This document shows positions 32,788-41,357 of a DNA stretch of 64,000 nt, one piece after another; position 1 is the first letter of the stretch; each line of letters begins with the position of its first letter. The stretch lies in the NCBI RefSeq assembly GCF_001431485.1, contig NZ_LDJM01000010.1, positions 60,619 through 124,618 of the forward strand, given 5' to 3'. Made by a program: the position numbers and the translations under genes. The notes beneath the pieces are model-generated. The model was given only the letters and a program-made list of their open reading frames with translations, was not told where the DNA came from and did no database searches. The stretch is from Stenotrophomonas ginsengisoli. GTDB taxonomy: Bacteria > Pseudomonadota > Gammaproteobacteria > Xanthomonadales > Xanthomonadaceae.

Positions 32788-33878
32788 AGATCACCGACAT
32801 CCGCCTGGGCATGCTGCGCGTGCCCCTGAAGACCCCGTTCAAGACCGCCCTGCGCACCGTGGACACCGTGCAGGACGTGGTCGTGCAGGTGCATACCGAT
32901 ACCGGCCACATCGGCTGGGGCGAGGCACCGGCCACCGCGGTCATCACCGGCGACATCCATGGCTCGATCATCGATGCCATCCGCACCTGCATCGCGCCGC
33001 GCCTGATCGGCCGCGAAGTTGCCGATCTGAACCGCAACTGCGCCCTGGTGCAGTCGTCGATGATCCACAACACCAGCGCCAAGGCGGCAGTGGAAATTGC
33101 CCTGTACGACCTGTGGGCGCAGCTGCACAACGCCCCGCTGTACCAGATGCTGGGCGGCGGCGAGCCGGTGATCACCTCCGACATCACCATCTCGGTGGAC
33201 CACATCGACAAGATGGTGGCCGATTCGCTCTCTGCCCTGGAGCGCGGCTTTGAATCGCTGAAGATCAAGGTCGGCAAGGACATCGGCCTGGACATCGAAC
33301 GGGTCAAGGCCATCCATGCCGCGGTTGATGGCCGCGCCCTGCTGCGCCTGGATGCCAACCAGGGCTGGACCGCCAAGCAGGCGGTGTATGCGATGAACGC
33401 ACTGGAAAATGCCGGGGTCGAGCTGGAACTGCTGGAGCAGCCGGTCAAGGCCGATGACATCGTCGGCCTGAAGTACGTCACCGACCGCGTCAACACCCCG
33501 GTGATGGCCGATGAAAGCGCCTTCAGCCCGCTGCAGGCCATCGACCTGATCCAGCAGCGCGCCGCGGACATCATCAACATCAAGCTGATGAAGACCGGCG
33601 GCCTGTCCAATGCCATCCGTGTGGCCGACATTGCCGCCCTGCACGGGGTGCCGTGCATGATCGGCTGCATGCTCGAGTCCTCGATCTCGGTGGCCGCTGC
33701 GGTGCACCTGGCCGTGGCCAAGAGCGATGTGATCACCAAGATCGACCTGGACGGCCCGTCGCTGTGCGCCTTCAACCCGGTCACCGGCGGGGTCAACTTC
33801 AACGAGTCGGAGATCTCCATCACCGACGCGCCCGGCCTGGGCATCACCGAAGTGCAGGCGCTGGAAATGATCGCCTGA
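32784..33878 (+). CDS. L-Ala-D/L-Glu dipeptide epimerase
   Basis: A protein of 364 residues of the enolase superfamily, muconate-lactonising subgroup. The capping domain (MKITDIRLGMLRVPLKTPFK) is followed by the barrel with SLKIKVGK (KxK, catalytic Lys), LRLDANQGW (Asp ligand), LELLEQPVKADD (Glu), VMADESAF (Asp/Glu) and IINIKLMKTGGL (second catalytic Lys). Its Ala-Glu-type members turn L-Ala-D-Glu from murein into L-Ala-L-Glu, which normal peptidases can split. Translational coupling to an endopeptidase that would produce this dipeptide supports that assignment. It should act in the cytoplasm. Confidence 0.92.
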   Translation: MKITDIRLGMLRVPLKTPFKTALRTVDTVQDVVVQVHTDTGHIGWGEAPATAVITGDIHGSIIDAIRTCIAPRLIGREVADLNRNCALVQSSMIHNTSAKAAVEIALYDLWAQLHNAPLYQMLGGGEPVITSDITISVDHIDKMVADSLSALERGFESLKIKVGKDIGLDIERVKAIHAAVDGRALLRLDANQGWTAKQAVYAMNALENAGVELELLEQPVKADDIVGLKYVTDRVNTPVMADESAFSPLQAIDLIQQRAADIINIKLMKTGGLSNAIRVADIAALHGVPCMIGCMLESSISVAAAVHLAVAKSDVITKIDLDGPSLCAFNPVTGGVNFNESEISITDAPGLGITEVQALEMIA

Positions 33879-33888
33879 TCCCCTGTCA

Positions 33889-33915
33889 ACGGCGGCCGCA
33901 TGGCCGCCGTTTTTG
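33889..33915 (+). terminator. Rho-independent terminator after the epimerase gene
   Basis: ACGGCGGCC (33889-33897) and GGCCGCCGT (33902-33910) form a perfect stem with a GCAT loop, followed by TTTTT. The regulator gene starts 22 bases later, so it is either separately transcribed or receives read-through. Confidence 0.9.
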
Positions 33916-33937
33916 CTTGTGCGAAAGGAGTTGCACC

Positions 33938-34795
33938 ATGCCACCACTGACGCGCATTGCCGCCGAGCGCGAACGCATGAGCGCCATCGAACGGCGCATC
34001 GCCGATTTTCTGTGCGACAACGCCCACCTGCTGCGCGATTACTCCTCCCAGCAAGTGGCCCATGCGCTGGGCATCAGCCAGTCCTCGGTGGTCAAGTTCG
34101 CGCAGAAGTTCGGCTATCGCGGCTATCCGGACCTGAAGTTTTCCATCGGTGTGGCCGTGGCCCGCCATGGCGAGGAGCTTCCTGACAGCCCGGACAGCGC
34201 GCCGGTCAGCGCGCCGGAGGATGCGGCCGAACTGGCCCTGCGCGAGCTGAGCAGCCTGCGCCAGGCGGCCCAGCTGCAGACCCAGCTGACCAACCCGCTG
34301 CCACTGCTGCAACAGGCCGTGGCCCTGATCGACCAGGCACCGCGCGTGTACGTGCACGGCCTGGGCGATGACGGCGTCTACGCACGCGACCTGGCCATGC
34401 GCCTGTCCCTGCAGGGCATCCTGGCCATCCACCATGCCGATGCGATCCTGATGCTGGCCGACCTGTCCACGGTGCGCGCCGACGATGTGCTGATCGTGCT
34501 GTCCGAGTACGGCAAGATGCAGCCGCTGGTGCACATCAGCCGCCAGTTCCAGGCCCTGGGCGGCAAGGTCATCACCATCACCCGGCACACGGCCAATCCG
34601 TTGCGTGCCAGTGCCGATACCGCCCTGGCTGCCTGCGCCAATGCCGATGCCCCTTACATGGCGCAACTGTTGTACCGTTCCTCGTTGCAATTGCTGCTGG
34701 ACAGTGTGTTCGTGCTGCTGTGCCACGCCAACCCGGAGCGGCAACGCCAGCTCGGGGTCAACCTGGAACGTGTGGCCCAACTGATCGACGCCTGA
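33938..34795 (+). CDS. RpiR/MurR-family transcriptional regulator
   Basis: A protein of 285 residues with an N-terminal RpiR helix-turn-helix (RMSAIERRIADFLCDNAHLL, QVAHALGISQSSVVKFAQKF, GYRGYPDLKFSI) and a C-terminal SIS sugar-phosphate/isomerase domain (VYVHGLGDDGVYARDLAMRL, DVLIVLSEYGKMQPLVHISR, KVITITRHTANPLRASAD). The ATG has an AAAGGAG ribosome-binding site. MurR of this family controls use of N-acetylmuramic acid-6-phosphate; here it probably senses a cell-wall-derived compound and controls the adjoining operon and receptor. The ligand is not known. Confidence 0.92.
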   Translation: MPPLTRIAAERERMSAIERRIADFLCDNAHLLRDYSSQQVAHALGISQSSVVKFAQKFGYRGYPDLKFSIGVAVARHGEELPDSPDSAPVSAPEDAAELALRELSSLRQAAQLQTQLTNPLPLLQQAVALIDQAPRVYVHGLGDDGVYARDLAMRLSLQGILAIHHADAILMLADLSTVRADDVLIVLSEYGKMQPLVHISRQFQALGGKVITITRHTANPLRASADTALAACANADAPYMAQLLYRSSLQLLLDSVFVLLCHANPERQRQLGVNLERVAQLIDA

Positions 34796-34832
34796 TTGCC
34801 AGCCCGGGCCCTGCCCTCCTGATATCACCACC

Positions 34833-36134
34833 GTGCCAACCACCATGCCTGAATCCAGCACCGCCTCCCGCTTCCGCCTGTCTGCCCCGTTGAAGGTCTT
34901 GCTGGGCCTGCTGCTGGGTGCATTGATCGGCCTGAGCCTGTCCTCCTGGAACCAGCCGCTGGCCCTGCAGGTGGCCGAATGGGCCAAACCGGTGGGCCGG
35001 CTGTGGCTCAACGCGCTGCAGATGACCGTGGTGCCGCTGGTCACCGCACTGGTGATCATGGGCGTGAACAACGCCAGCAACGCGGCCGCCTCCGGGCGCG
35101 CGGCGCGCAACGCCATCATTGTTTTCGCTGTGCTGCTGGTGGCCGCGGCCAGCTTCTCGGCGGTGGCAACCCCGGCCCTGCTCGGGCTGATCCCCAACGA
35201 TGCGCAGACCCTGGAAGCCTTCCGCACTGCCCTTGGCGGTCACCACACTGCCGCCGTGGCCGCCACCCCGACCCAGTGGATTGCCACGGTGATTCCCAGC
35301 AATGCCCTGGCCGCGGCCGCGTCCAGCGCAATGCTGCCGCTGGTGGTGTTTGCCCTGTTCTTCGGCTTCGCCCTGAGCCGCCAGGATGCCGAGCGCCGCG
35401 AACGCCTGCTCGGCCTGATCAGCATCATCGCCGACACCATGATCACCATCATCCGCTGGGTACTGTGGGCCGCACCGCTGGGCGTGTTCTCGCTGGTGCT
35501 GGTGGTCTGCGCCGAGGTCGGCATCAGCGTGCTGGGCGTGTTCGGCTGGTACATCCTGGTGATGTGCGCGGTCTACATCCTGGTCACCCTGCTGCTGTAC
35601 GTGGTGGCCGCGCTGGCCGCACGCGAGAACCTGCGCCGCTTTGCCCGCGCCCTGCTGCCGGTGCAGCTGATTGCCGGCAGCACCCAGTCCTCGCTGGCCT
35701 CGCTGCCGTCGATGATCGACAGCGCGCGCAACCGCCTGGGCTACCCGGCCGCCCTGACCTCGCTGATGCTGCCGATGGCCGTGTCCCTGTTCCGGGTCAC
35801 CAGCCCGGCCCAGTACATCGCCGTGGCCAGCTTCATTGCCTGGCTGTATGGGGTGGAGCTGGGCTTTTCCCAGTATGCGGTCGCGGTGCTGCTGGCCGCG
35901 GCCATCAGCATGGGCTCCACCGGCCTGCCCGGCCAGGCCAACTTCCTGACCAACAACCTGCCGGTCACCCAGTCCCTGGGCCTGCCGGTGGAACCGCTGG
36001 GCGTGCTGCTGGCCATGGACACCATCCCGGATGTGTTCTGCACCGTGGGCAATGTCACCGGCCACATGACCGCCACCGCCGTGATTGCCCGCCACGAGGC
36101 CGGCAACGACAGCCCACCGGCCGGCCCGGCATGA
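34833..36134 (+). CDS. Dicarboxylate/amino acid:cation symporter (DAACS family)
   Basis: A membrane protein of 433 residues with about eight helices and two re-entrant loops. Family marks are the first loop IAGSTQSSLASLPSMID (Ser-rich motif), QMTVVPLVTALVIMGV, and in the last part AISMGSTGLPGQANF and LAMDTIPDVFCTVGNVTGH (Asp and Asn of the substrate site). Relatives take up glutamate, aspartate or C4-dicarboxylates with sodium or protons. Behind a cell-wall dipeptide epimerase, uptake of glutamate or a related compound is the likely job. A GTG at 34833 or an ATG at 34845 can be the start. Confidence 0.9.
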   Translation: MPTTMPESSTASRFRLSAPLKVLLGLLLGALIGLSLSSWNQPLALQVAEWAKPVGRLWLNALQMTVVPLVTALVIMGVNNASNAAASGRAARNAIIVFAVLLVAAASFSAVATPALLGLIPNDAQTLEAFRTALGGHHTAAVAATPTQWIATVIPSNALAAAASSAMLPLVVFALFFGFALSRQDAERRERLLGLISIIADTMITIIRWVLWAAPLGVFSLVLVVCAEVGISVLGVFGWYILVMCAVYILVTLLLYVVAALAARENLRRFARALLPVQLIAGSTQSSLASLPSMIDSARNRLGYPAALTSLMLPMAVSLFRVTSPAQYIAVASFIAWLYGVELGFSQYAVAVLLAAAISMGSTGLPGQANFLTNNLPVTQSLGLPVEPLGVLLAMDTIPDVFCTVGNVTGHMTATAVIARHEAGNDSPPAGPA

Positions 36135-36137
36135 ACA

Positions 36138-36170
36138 CAACACAGGCGCCATTGGCGCCTGTGTTGTTTT
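36138..36170 (+). terminator. Terminator of the symporter gene
   Basis: CAACACAGGCGCC and GGCGCCTGTGTTG form a perfect stem around ATT, followed by TTTT. It lies four bases after the stop of the symporter gene. Confidence 0.92.
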
Positions 36171-36190
36171 ACCGGCCAAAGCGCGTGGTG

Positions 36191-36622
36191 TCAGTCGCGC
36201 GGCGGCAGCGGCGGCAAGCTGCCCTTGTCGGCCAGCATCAGGTCGCGGGTGTTCTTCTGCACCGCCACCGCACCGAACAGGGCCAGCGCATAGGCCATGC
36301 CGTAAAACCCCTTCTCGCTGAGCAGCAGCGCGGCGTTGAACAGGCCGATCACCAGCAGCGACAGGGCGCTGAGCAGGGCAAACCAGCACAAGCCGTAGTA
36401 CAGGCCACTGACCGGAATGTCTTCCTGGCGGTCACGTACGCTCTTCTGCAGCGACACCGCCGCGAACAGGCCAAACAGCAGCAGGGTCAGGTAATAACCC
36501 TTTTCATTGAGCAGCATCTGCGCATTGAACAGGCCGATCAGGTAGGCACAGCTGCCCAGCAGGATCGCCGACCACGACGCGGCAACGAAGGCCGCCGAAG
36601 GTTTGTTTACTGCCACTGTCAT
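36191..36622 (-). CDS. YiaA/YiaB-family inner-membrane protein
   Basis: A protein of 143 residues with four membrane helices in two similar halves: SAILLGSCAYLIGLFNAQML, then EKGYYLTLLLFGLFAAVSLQ, and again LSLLVIGLFNAALL with EKGFYGMAYALALFGAVAVQ. The repeated LFNAxxLLxEKGxY motif is the YiaA/B signature. Its function is not known. The start MTVAVNKPSAA at 36622 follows a GAGAGG ribosome-binding site. It stands alone and converges with the symporter gene. Confidence 0.9.
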   Translation of the reverse strand: MTVAVNKPSAAFVAASWSAILLGSCAYLIGLFNAQMLLNEKGYYLTLLLFGLFAAVSLQKSVRDRQEDIPVSGLYYGLCWFALLSALSLLVIGLFNAALLLSEKGFYGMAYALALFGAVAVQKNTRDLMLADKGSLPPLPPRD

Positions 36623-36760
36623 CACCTCTCCTTTTGATCTGGATGGCCGGGCCACTCCTGCGCCCGCCGTTGCGGCAGTCTACCCATGCACATGGTGTCT
36701 TGGGCAAACCATCACCGATGCGGTAAAAGACAGCATCACGACTGTCTTGTGGGAACCGCC

Positions 36761-37915
36761 ATGCACCGTAGCCTCGCCCTTTCCATTGCCCTGGCGCTGT
36801 CGCCGCTGGCCGCCCTGACGGCCTGTGCGCAGGCACCGGACCCGGCCGCCGAGGCTGCCGTGCAGCAGGCCGACTGGCCGTTCCAGGCCACCGAAGTGGC
36901 CCGATTTGCCGCCCCCTGGGCGATGACCTTCCTGCCTGATGGCCGCGCCCTGGTCACCGAGAAGGCCGGCGTGCTCAAACTGGTGGACGTGGCCAGCGGC
37001 CAGGCCCGCGATGTGGACGGGGTGCCGGCGGTGGCCTTCGGTGGCCAGGGCGGGCTGGGCGATGTGATCATCCACCCGGCCTTTGCCGACAACGGTCTGG
37101 TCTACCTCAGCTATGCCGAGGAAGGCCAGGACGACACCCGCGGCGCTGCCGTGGCCCGCGCGCACCTGGTCGATGGCGGCAACGGCCTGGCCCTGGAAGG
37201 CCTGGAAGTGATCTGGCGCCAGGTGCCCTACACCACCGGCCGCGGCCATTACGGCCACCGCCTGGCCTTCGGCCCGGACGGCAAGCTGTGGATCAGTTCC
37301 TCCGAACGCCAGAAGTTCGACCCGGCCCAGGACATGGCCACCAACCTGGGCAAGATCATCCGTCTCAACGATGACGGCTCGGTGCCGGCCGACAACCCGT
37401 TTGCCGACCAGCCCGCCCCGGCCAACCAGGTCTGGTCGCTGGGCCACCGCTCGGTGCTGGGCATCGCCTTTGACGGCAATGGCCAGCTGTGGGAACACGA
37501 GATGGGCCCGAAGGGCGGCGACGAACTCAACCGCATCGTCAAGGGCGGCAATTACGGCTACCCGGTGGTCTCCAATGGCGACCACTACGACGGCCGCAGC
37601 ATTCCCGACCATGACACCCGCCCGGAATTCCTCGCCCCCACCGTGACCTGGCGCTCGGTGATCTCGCCGGCCGGTTTCATCATCTACAACGGCGCGGCCT
37701 TCGCGCAGTGGCAAGGCTCGGGCTTCATCGGGGGGCTGTCGTCCAAGTCGCTGGTGCGGGTGGTGTTTGACGGCGAGACCGCGCGCGAGGCCGAGCGTTT
37801 TGCCATGGGCGAGCGCATCCGCGAGGTCGAACAGGGCCCGGACGGGGCCATCTGGCTGCTGCAGGACGGCGAAGCCGGGCGCCTGCTCAAGCTCAGCCCG
37901 AAGGGCAAGCAGTAA
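36761..37915 (+). CDS. PQQ-dependent sugar dehydrogenase family lipoprotein (YliI-like)
   Basis: A protein of 384 residues with a lipoprotein signal (LSPLAALTAC, lipobox LTAC). The six-bladed propeller of the glucose/sorbosone dehydrogenase family follows: PWAMTFLPDGRALVTEKAGV, GGLGDVIIHPAFADNGLVYL, GRGHYGHRLAFGPDGKLWIS (with the catalytic His), QVWSLGHRSVLGIAFD, LWEHEMGPKGGDELNRI and GGNYGYPVVSNGDHYDG. Members oxidise aldose sugars with PQQ and pass electrons to the respiratory chain. No PQQ synthesis genes are in view. The ATG at 36761 is chosen because it opens the lipoprotein signal. Confidence 0.92.
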   Translation: MHRSLALSIALALSPLAALTACAQAPDPAAEAAVQQADWPFQATEVARFAAPWAMTFLPDGRALVTEKAGVLKLVDVASGQARDVDGVPAVAFGGQGGLGDVIIHPAFADNGLVYLSYAEEGQDDTRGAAVARAHLVDGGNGLALEGLEVIWRQVPYTTGRGHYGHRLAFGPDGKLWISSSERQKFDPAQDMATNLGKIIRLNDDGSVPADNPFADQPAPANQVWSLGHRSVLGIAFDGNGQLWEHEMGPKGGDELNRIVKGGNYGYPVVSNGDHYDGRSIPDHDTRPEFLAPTVTWRSVISPAGFIIYNGAAFAQWQGSGFIGGLSSKSLVRVVFDGETAREAERFAMGERIREVEQGPDGAIWLLQDGEAGRLLKLSPKGKQ

Positions 37916-37920
37916 GGGAA

Positions 37921-37955
37921 GAGCAGTGAGCAGTGAGCAGTGAGCAGTGAGCAGT
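37921..37955. repeat. Five tandem GAGCAGT heptamers
   Basis: Five exact copies of GAGCAGT lie head to tail, six bases behind the stop of the sugar dehydrogenase gene, followed by GAGAGCAGG. Such a run can change copy number by slippage. It lies in non-coding sequence before the shared terminator. Confidence 0.92.
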
Positions 37956-38019
37956 GAGAGCAGGCAACAGCTGCCCTGCAGCTGATCACTTCACCCCTCC
38001 CCCTCGCATCGCGAAAAAA

Positions 38020-38049
38020 AACAGGCCGGGCATTGCCCGGCCTGTTTTC
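38020..38049. terminator. Bidirectional terminator between convergent genes
   Basis: AACAGGCCGGGC (38020-38031) and GCCCGGCCTGTT (38034-38045) form a strong stem with an A-run on the left and T residues on the right. It serves the sugar dehydrogenase gene on the plus strand and the channel gene on the minus strand. Confidence 0.92.
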
Positions 38050-38076
38050 CATGCCAGCGCCAGCTTGCAGGCAAGC

Positions 38077-39357
38077 TCAGTCGGCAATCACCGCACTGGC
38101 CTGTTCCTGCGCCTGCTGCAGGCCCATGAACATGGCATCGGAGGACTGCTGGAACACGCGCAGGCCGAACTCCGGCAGGATCGCCAGCAGGTGGTCGAAG
38201 ATGTCGGACTGGGTCGTCTCGTACTCGGCCCAGACGGTGGAGGCAAAACACCAGATCTCCAGCGGCAGGCCGTGTTCGGTCGGTGCCATCTGGCGCACCA
38301 TCACCGTCATGTCCTGCTTGATCCGCGGGTGGCTGCGCAGGTAGCGCTCCACATACACGCGGAAGGTCCCCAGGTTGGTCAGGCGGCGTGCATTGACCAC
38401 CTCCGGATGCTGCTGGGCCATGGCCGCGTTGTACTGCCCCAGCTCCTCGCGCTTGCCGGCCAGGTAATCATCCAGCAGGGCGAACTGGTAGATGCGGCTG
38501 CGCAGGGCATCATCCAGGAAACGCACGCTGTGCTGGTCCAGATAGATCGAACGCTTGATCCGGCGTCCGCCCGATTCCTGCATGCCGCGCCAGTTCTTGA
38601 ACGAATCGGTGACCAGCTTCTTGGTCGGAATGGTGGTAACGGTCTTGTCCCAGTTCTGCACGGTAACCGTGTGCAGGGCGATGTCGATCACATCGCCATC
38701 GGCGTTCTGGCTGGGCATTTCGATCCAGTCGCCGATGCGCACGCGGCCATCGCCACTGATCTGCACGCTGGCCACCAACGACAGGATGGTGTCCTGGAAG
38801 ATCAGCATCAGCACCGCGGTGGCCGCGCCCAGGCCGGTCAGCACATGCAGCAGCTTGACCCCGGCCAGGGTCGCCACGATGGACAGGCCGGCCAGCACGA
38901 AGACCACGATCTTGGCCACCTGCAGGTAGCCCTTGATCGGTTTGTTGCGCGCATCGGGGCGGCGTTCGTAGAACGCATTGAAGGCATCAAAGGCATGGCT
39001 GACCGCCAGCGCGATGGTGGCCACCGTCCACACATGACAGGCGCCTTTGAGCAGGGCCACCAGCTCCACCGACAAGCCCGGCACGAAGGCCAGACCGCCG
39101 GCAATCACCACCGACGGCACCACGTTGGCCAGGCGGGCCACCGCCCGCATCGGCAGGGTAGTGTCATGTTCCGGCCCGGAGAGGCGGTCGATGATCTGCG
39201 CCAGGCCCTTGAGCAGGATGCGCTTGGTGATGAAGTTGGCCAGCCAGGAAACGGCGATCAGGGCCAGCAGGACCGCCGCTGGCCAGGCCAGCGGCCACGG
39301 TTCCAGGCTGCGTTGCAGGCTGCTCAGCCAGGGCAGGATTACGACCGGTTGTTGCAT
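38077..39357 (-). CDS. Mechanosensitive ion channel, YbdG-like MscS family
   Basis: A protein of 426 residues. About five membrane helices are followed by the pore helix and the MscS beta domain: GLGAATAVLMLIFQDTILSL, VASVQISGDGRVRIGDWIEM, GDVIDIALHTVTVQNWDKTV and TTIPTKKLVTDSFKNW. The C-terminal half (RRIKRSIYLDQHSVRFLDDA, RYLRSHPRIKQDMTVMVRQM, LPLEIWCFASTVWAEYE) is longer than in MscS and is typical of YbdG, a low-conductance channel involved in adaptation to osmotic stress. It acts in the inner membrane. It lies 28 bases behind folB and may be co-transcribed with it. Confidence 0.92.
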   Translation of the reverse strand: MQQPVVILPWLSSLQRSLEPWPLAWPAAVLLALIAVSWLANFITKRILLKGLAQIIDRLSGPEHDTTLPMRAVARLANVVPSVVIAGGLAFVPGLSVELVALLKGACHVWTVATIALAVSHAFDAFNAFYERRPDARNKPIKGYLQVAKIVVFVLAGLSIVATLAGVKLLHVLTGLGAATAVLMLIFQDTILSLVASVQISGDGRVRIGDWIEMPSQNADGDVIDIALHTVTVQNWDKTVTTIPTKKLVTDSFKNWRGMQESGGRRIKRSIYLDQHSVRFLDDALRSRIYQFALLDDYLAGKREELGQYNAAMAQQHPEVVNARRLTNLGTFRVYVERYLRSHPRIKQDMTVMVRQMAPTEHGLPLEIWCFASTVWAEYETTQSDIFDHLLAILPEFGLRVFQQSSDAMFMGLQQAQEQASAVIAD

Positions 39358-39385
39358 TGTTGCCTTACCTTCAAATACCAGAGGG

Positions 39386-39745
39386 TCACGCCAGCGCGCG
39401 GCTGCGTTCGATGATCACCCCGACCGCACGCGCACCGCGAACCGCACCGGGCTTGGACAGTTTCAGGCGCAGCCACTGCACGCCGAACTCCTCCAGCACG
39501 ATGGCCGCACAACGCTCGGCCAGGGTTTCCACCAGGCCGAAGTCACTGGCGGCCACGAACTCGATCAGGCGCTTGCTCACCGCCTTGTAGTTGAGCGTGT
39601 GCTCGATGTTGTCGCTGGCCGCGGGCTTGCGGTTGTCAAAGCCCATTTCCAGATCGAACACCAGGGTCTGGCGGATCCGCCGCTCCCAGTCATAGATGCC
39701 GATCAGGGCCTCGATTTCCAAGCCTTCGATAAATACCTTGTCCAT
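39386..39745 (-). CDS. folB: Dihydroneopterin aldolase
   Basis: A protein of 119 residues, the usual length. It splits 7,8-dihydroneopterin to 6-hydroxymethyl-dihydropterin and glycolaldehyde in folate synthesis. Visible marks are DKVFIEGLEIEALIGIYDWE at the start (with the conserved Glu/Tyr region), HTLNYKAVSKRLIEFV, SDFGLVETLAERCAAIVLEE (Leu-Val-Glu-Thr-Leu pterin pocket) and LKLSKPGAVRGARAVGVIIE (Lys-Pro, with the catalytic Lys). It lies between tsaD and the channel gene in the same direction, a common order in this group. Confidence 0.95.
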   Translation of the reverse strand: MDKVFIEGLEIEALIGIYDWERRIRQTLVFDLEMGFDNRKPAASDNIEHTLNYKAVSKRLIEFVAASDFGLVETLAERCAAIVLEEFGVQWLRLKLSKPGAVRGARAVGVIIERSRALA

Positions 39746-39830
39746 GGGCGATACGCTCGTTGGGCAATCAAAAAACAGGCACGGCCAAAGCGGGAGAGTT
39801 GCCCCGCTGCCGCGTCGGCAAGGCCGGCAG

Positions 39831-40859
39831 TCACACTGCCGGCAGGGTGGCCATGTCCCAGCGCGGCGTCACCGCAATGGCATCGTTGTCATTGCGCTGG
39901 CCGGCCTGCAGGCGCAGCGCACCGGCAAAGGCAATCATCGCGCCGTTGTCGGTGCACAGCGCCGGCGGCGGGAAGCAGACCCGGCCGCCGCGCTTGTGCG
40001 CCATTTCCTGCAGGCGCGCGCGCAGGCGCTTGTTGGCGCCCACGCCACCGGCCACGATCAGGGTGTCGCAGCCAGCCTCGTCCAGCGCGCGGCCGCACTT
40101 GATGGCCAGGGTCTCCACCACCGCATCCTCGAAGCCACGGGCGATGTCGGCCATGGTCTGCTCGCTCTGGTCGCTGGCGCGCCAGGCCAGCAGCACCTGG
40201 GTCTTCAGGCCGGAGAAACTGAAATCCAGGCCCGGACGGTCGGTCATCGGACGGGCGAACTTGAATGCGCCCGGCGTACCGTTCTCGGCCAGTTTGGCCA
40301 GCTGCGGACCACCCGGGTACGGCAGGCCCATCAGCTTGGCGGTCTTGTCGAAGGCCTCGCCGGCAGCATCGTCCAGGGTCTCGCCGAGCAGGCGGTACTG
40401 GCCGATGCGGTCCACCGCCACCAGCTGGGTATGCCCGCCGGAGACCAGCAGGGCCACGAACGGCGGTTCGGGCGGGTCGACATCCATCAGCGGGGCCAGC
40501 AGGTGGCCCTCCATGTGGTGCACGCCAATGGCCGGCACGTCCAGCGCCCAGGCCATCGAACGGGCCACCCCGGCGCCCACCATCAGCGCGCCGACCAGGC
40601 CGGGGCCGGCGGTATAGGCCACCGCATCAATCTCATCCACCCCGATACCGGCCTCGGCCAGGGTCTGCCGGATCAACGGCAGGGTTTTGCGCACATGGTC
40701 GCGGCTGGCCAGTTCCGGCACCACGCCACCGTATTGGGCGTGCAGCGCAATCTGGCTGTAGACCGCGTGGGCACGCAGCGCATCAGGGCCATTCAGGGCG
40801 GTGTCATAGACCGCCACACCGGTTTCGTCGCAAGACGATTCAATACCAAGGACTTTCAT
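39831..40859 (-). CDS. tsaD: tRNA N6-adenosine threonylcarbamoyltransferase
   Basis: A protein of 342 residues that, with TsaB and TsaE, puts the threonylcarbamoyl group on A37 of ANN-reading tRNAs. The metal motif [11 protein letters not shown] (HxxxH), [15 protein letters not shown] at the start, [41 protein letters not shown] and [15 protein letters not shown] are all present. The start at 40859 ([12 protein letters not shown]) is chosen by family length. It is divergent from rpsU, a gene order conserved widely in Gammaproteobacteria. Confidence 0.97.
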   Translation of the reverse strand: MKVLGIESSCDETGVAVYDTALNGPDALRAHAVYSQIALHAQYGGVVPELASRDHVRKTLPLIRQTLAEAGIGVDEIDAVAYTAGPGLVGALMVGAGVARSMAWALDVPAIGVHHMEGHLLAPLMDVDPPEPPFVALLVSGGHTQLVAVDRIGQYRLLGETLDDAAGEAFDKTAKLMGLPYPGGPQLAKLAENGTPGAFKFARPMTDRPGLDFSFSGLKTQVLLAWRASDQSEQTMADIARGFEDAVVETLAIKCGRALDEAGCDTLIVAGGVGANKRLRARLQEMAHKRGGRVCFPPPALCTDNGAMIAFAGALRLQAGQRNDNDAIAVTPRWDMATLPAV

Positions 40860-40907
40860 GGGCACCATTGTGAACCGCCTTGGCGCACAAACCAAACGCC
40901 GTTGGGG

Positions 40908-40935
40908 TTGCATGCTCGGCTCAGGCCCCTATAAT
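40908..40935 (+). promoter_or_regulatory. Sigma-70 promoter of rpsU
   Basis: TTGCAT at 40908-40913 and a consensus TATAAT at 40930-40935 are separated by 16 bases and lie about 55 bases upstream of the rpsU start. The short spacer is within the normal range. Confidence 0.75.
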
Positions 40936-40988
40936 GGGCGGCTCACCGGGTCTGGCCCGGTCTAATTGAGTCCGGAGATCCCGATCCC

Positions 40989-41204
40989 ATGCCCAGCGTC
41001 AAAGTCCGCGAGAACGAACCCTTCGAGTTTGCTCTTCGCCGCTTCAAGCGCACCTGCGAAAAGGCCGGCGTGCTGGCCGAGACCCGCAAGCGCGAATTTT
41101 ATGAAAAGCCGACCCAGGAACGTAAGCGCAAGGCCGCTGCCGCTGTAAAGCGTCAGATGCGTCGCTCTTCCCGCGACGTCACCAAGCGTCAGCGTCTGTA
41201 CTGA
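40989..41204 (+). CDS. rpsU: 30S ribosomal protein S21
   Basis: A basic protein of 71 residues, the standard length: [40 protein letters not shown] and the Arg/Lys-rich tail ending RQRLY. It is part of the small ribosomal subunit and helps initiation. It heads the rpsU-yqeY-...-dnaG group, related to the macromolecular-synthesis operon of enterobacteria; a strong terminator directly behind it limits read-through into the next genes. Confidence 0.98.
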   Translation: MPSVKVRENEPFEFALRRFKRTCEKAGVLAETRKREFYEKPTQERKRKAAAAVKRQMRRSSRDVTKRQRLY

Positions 41205-41255
41205 GTCACGCAGCTCCCCCACGGTTTAGCTTTCGGGCAAGGCCATGACGGGAGT

Positions 41256-41290
41256 AAAAGCCGGCCACGCGCAAGCGTTGCCGGCTTTTT
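41256..41290 (+). terminator. Terminator behind rpsU
   Basis: AAAAGCCGGC (41256-41265) and GCCGGCTTTT (41280-41289) form a perfect stem with a T-run inside its 3' arm. In enterobacteria an attenuating terminator also lies between rpsU and dnaG. Confidence 0.9.
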
Positions 41291-41357
41291 GCGTTTCCCC
41301 GAATTTCCCACTGAACCCGCGGCCCGCCCACCCCGGCCGCATGCAACGAGGTGCACC

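Noticed and set aside
37921..37955. A possible CRISPR-like array in the heptamer repeats
   Set aside because: The units are seven bases long with no spacers, so they form a simple tandem repeat.
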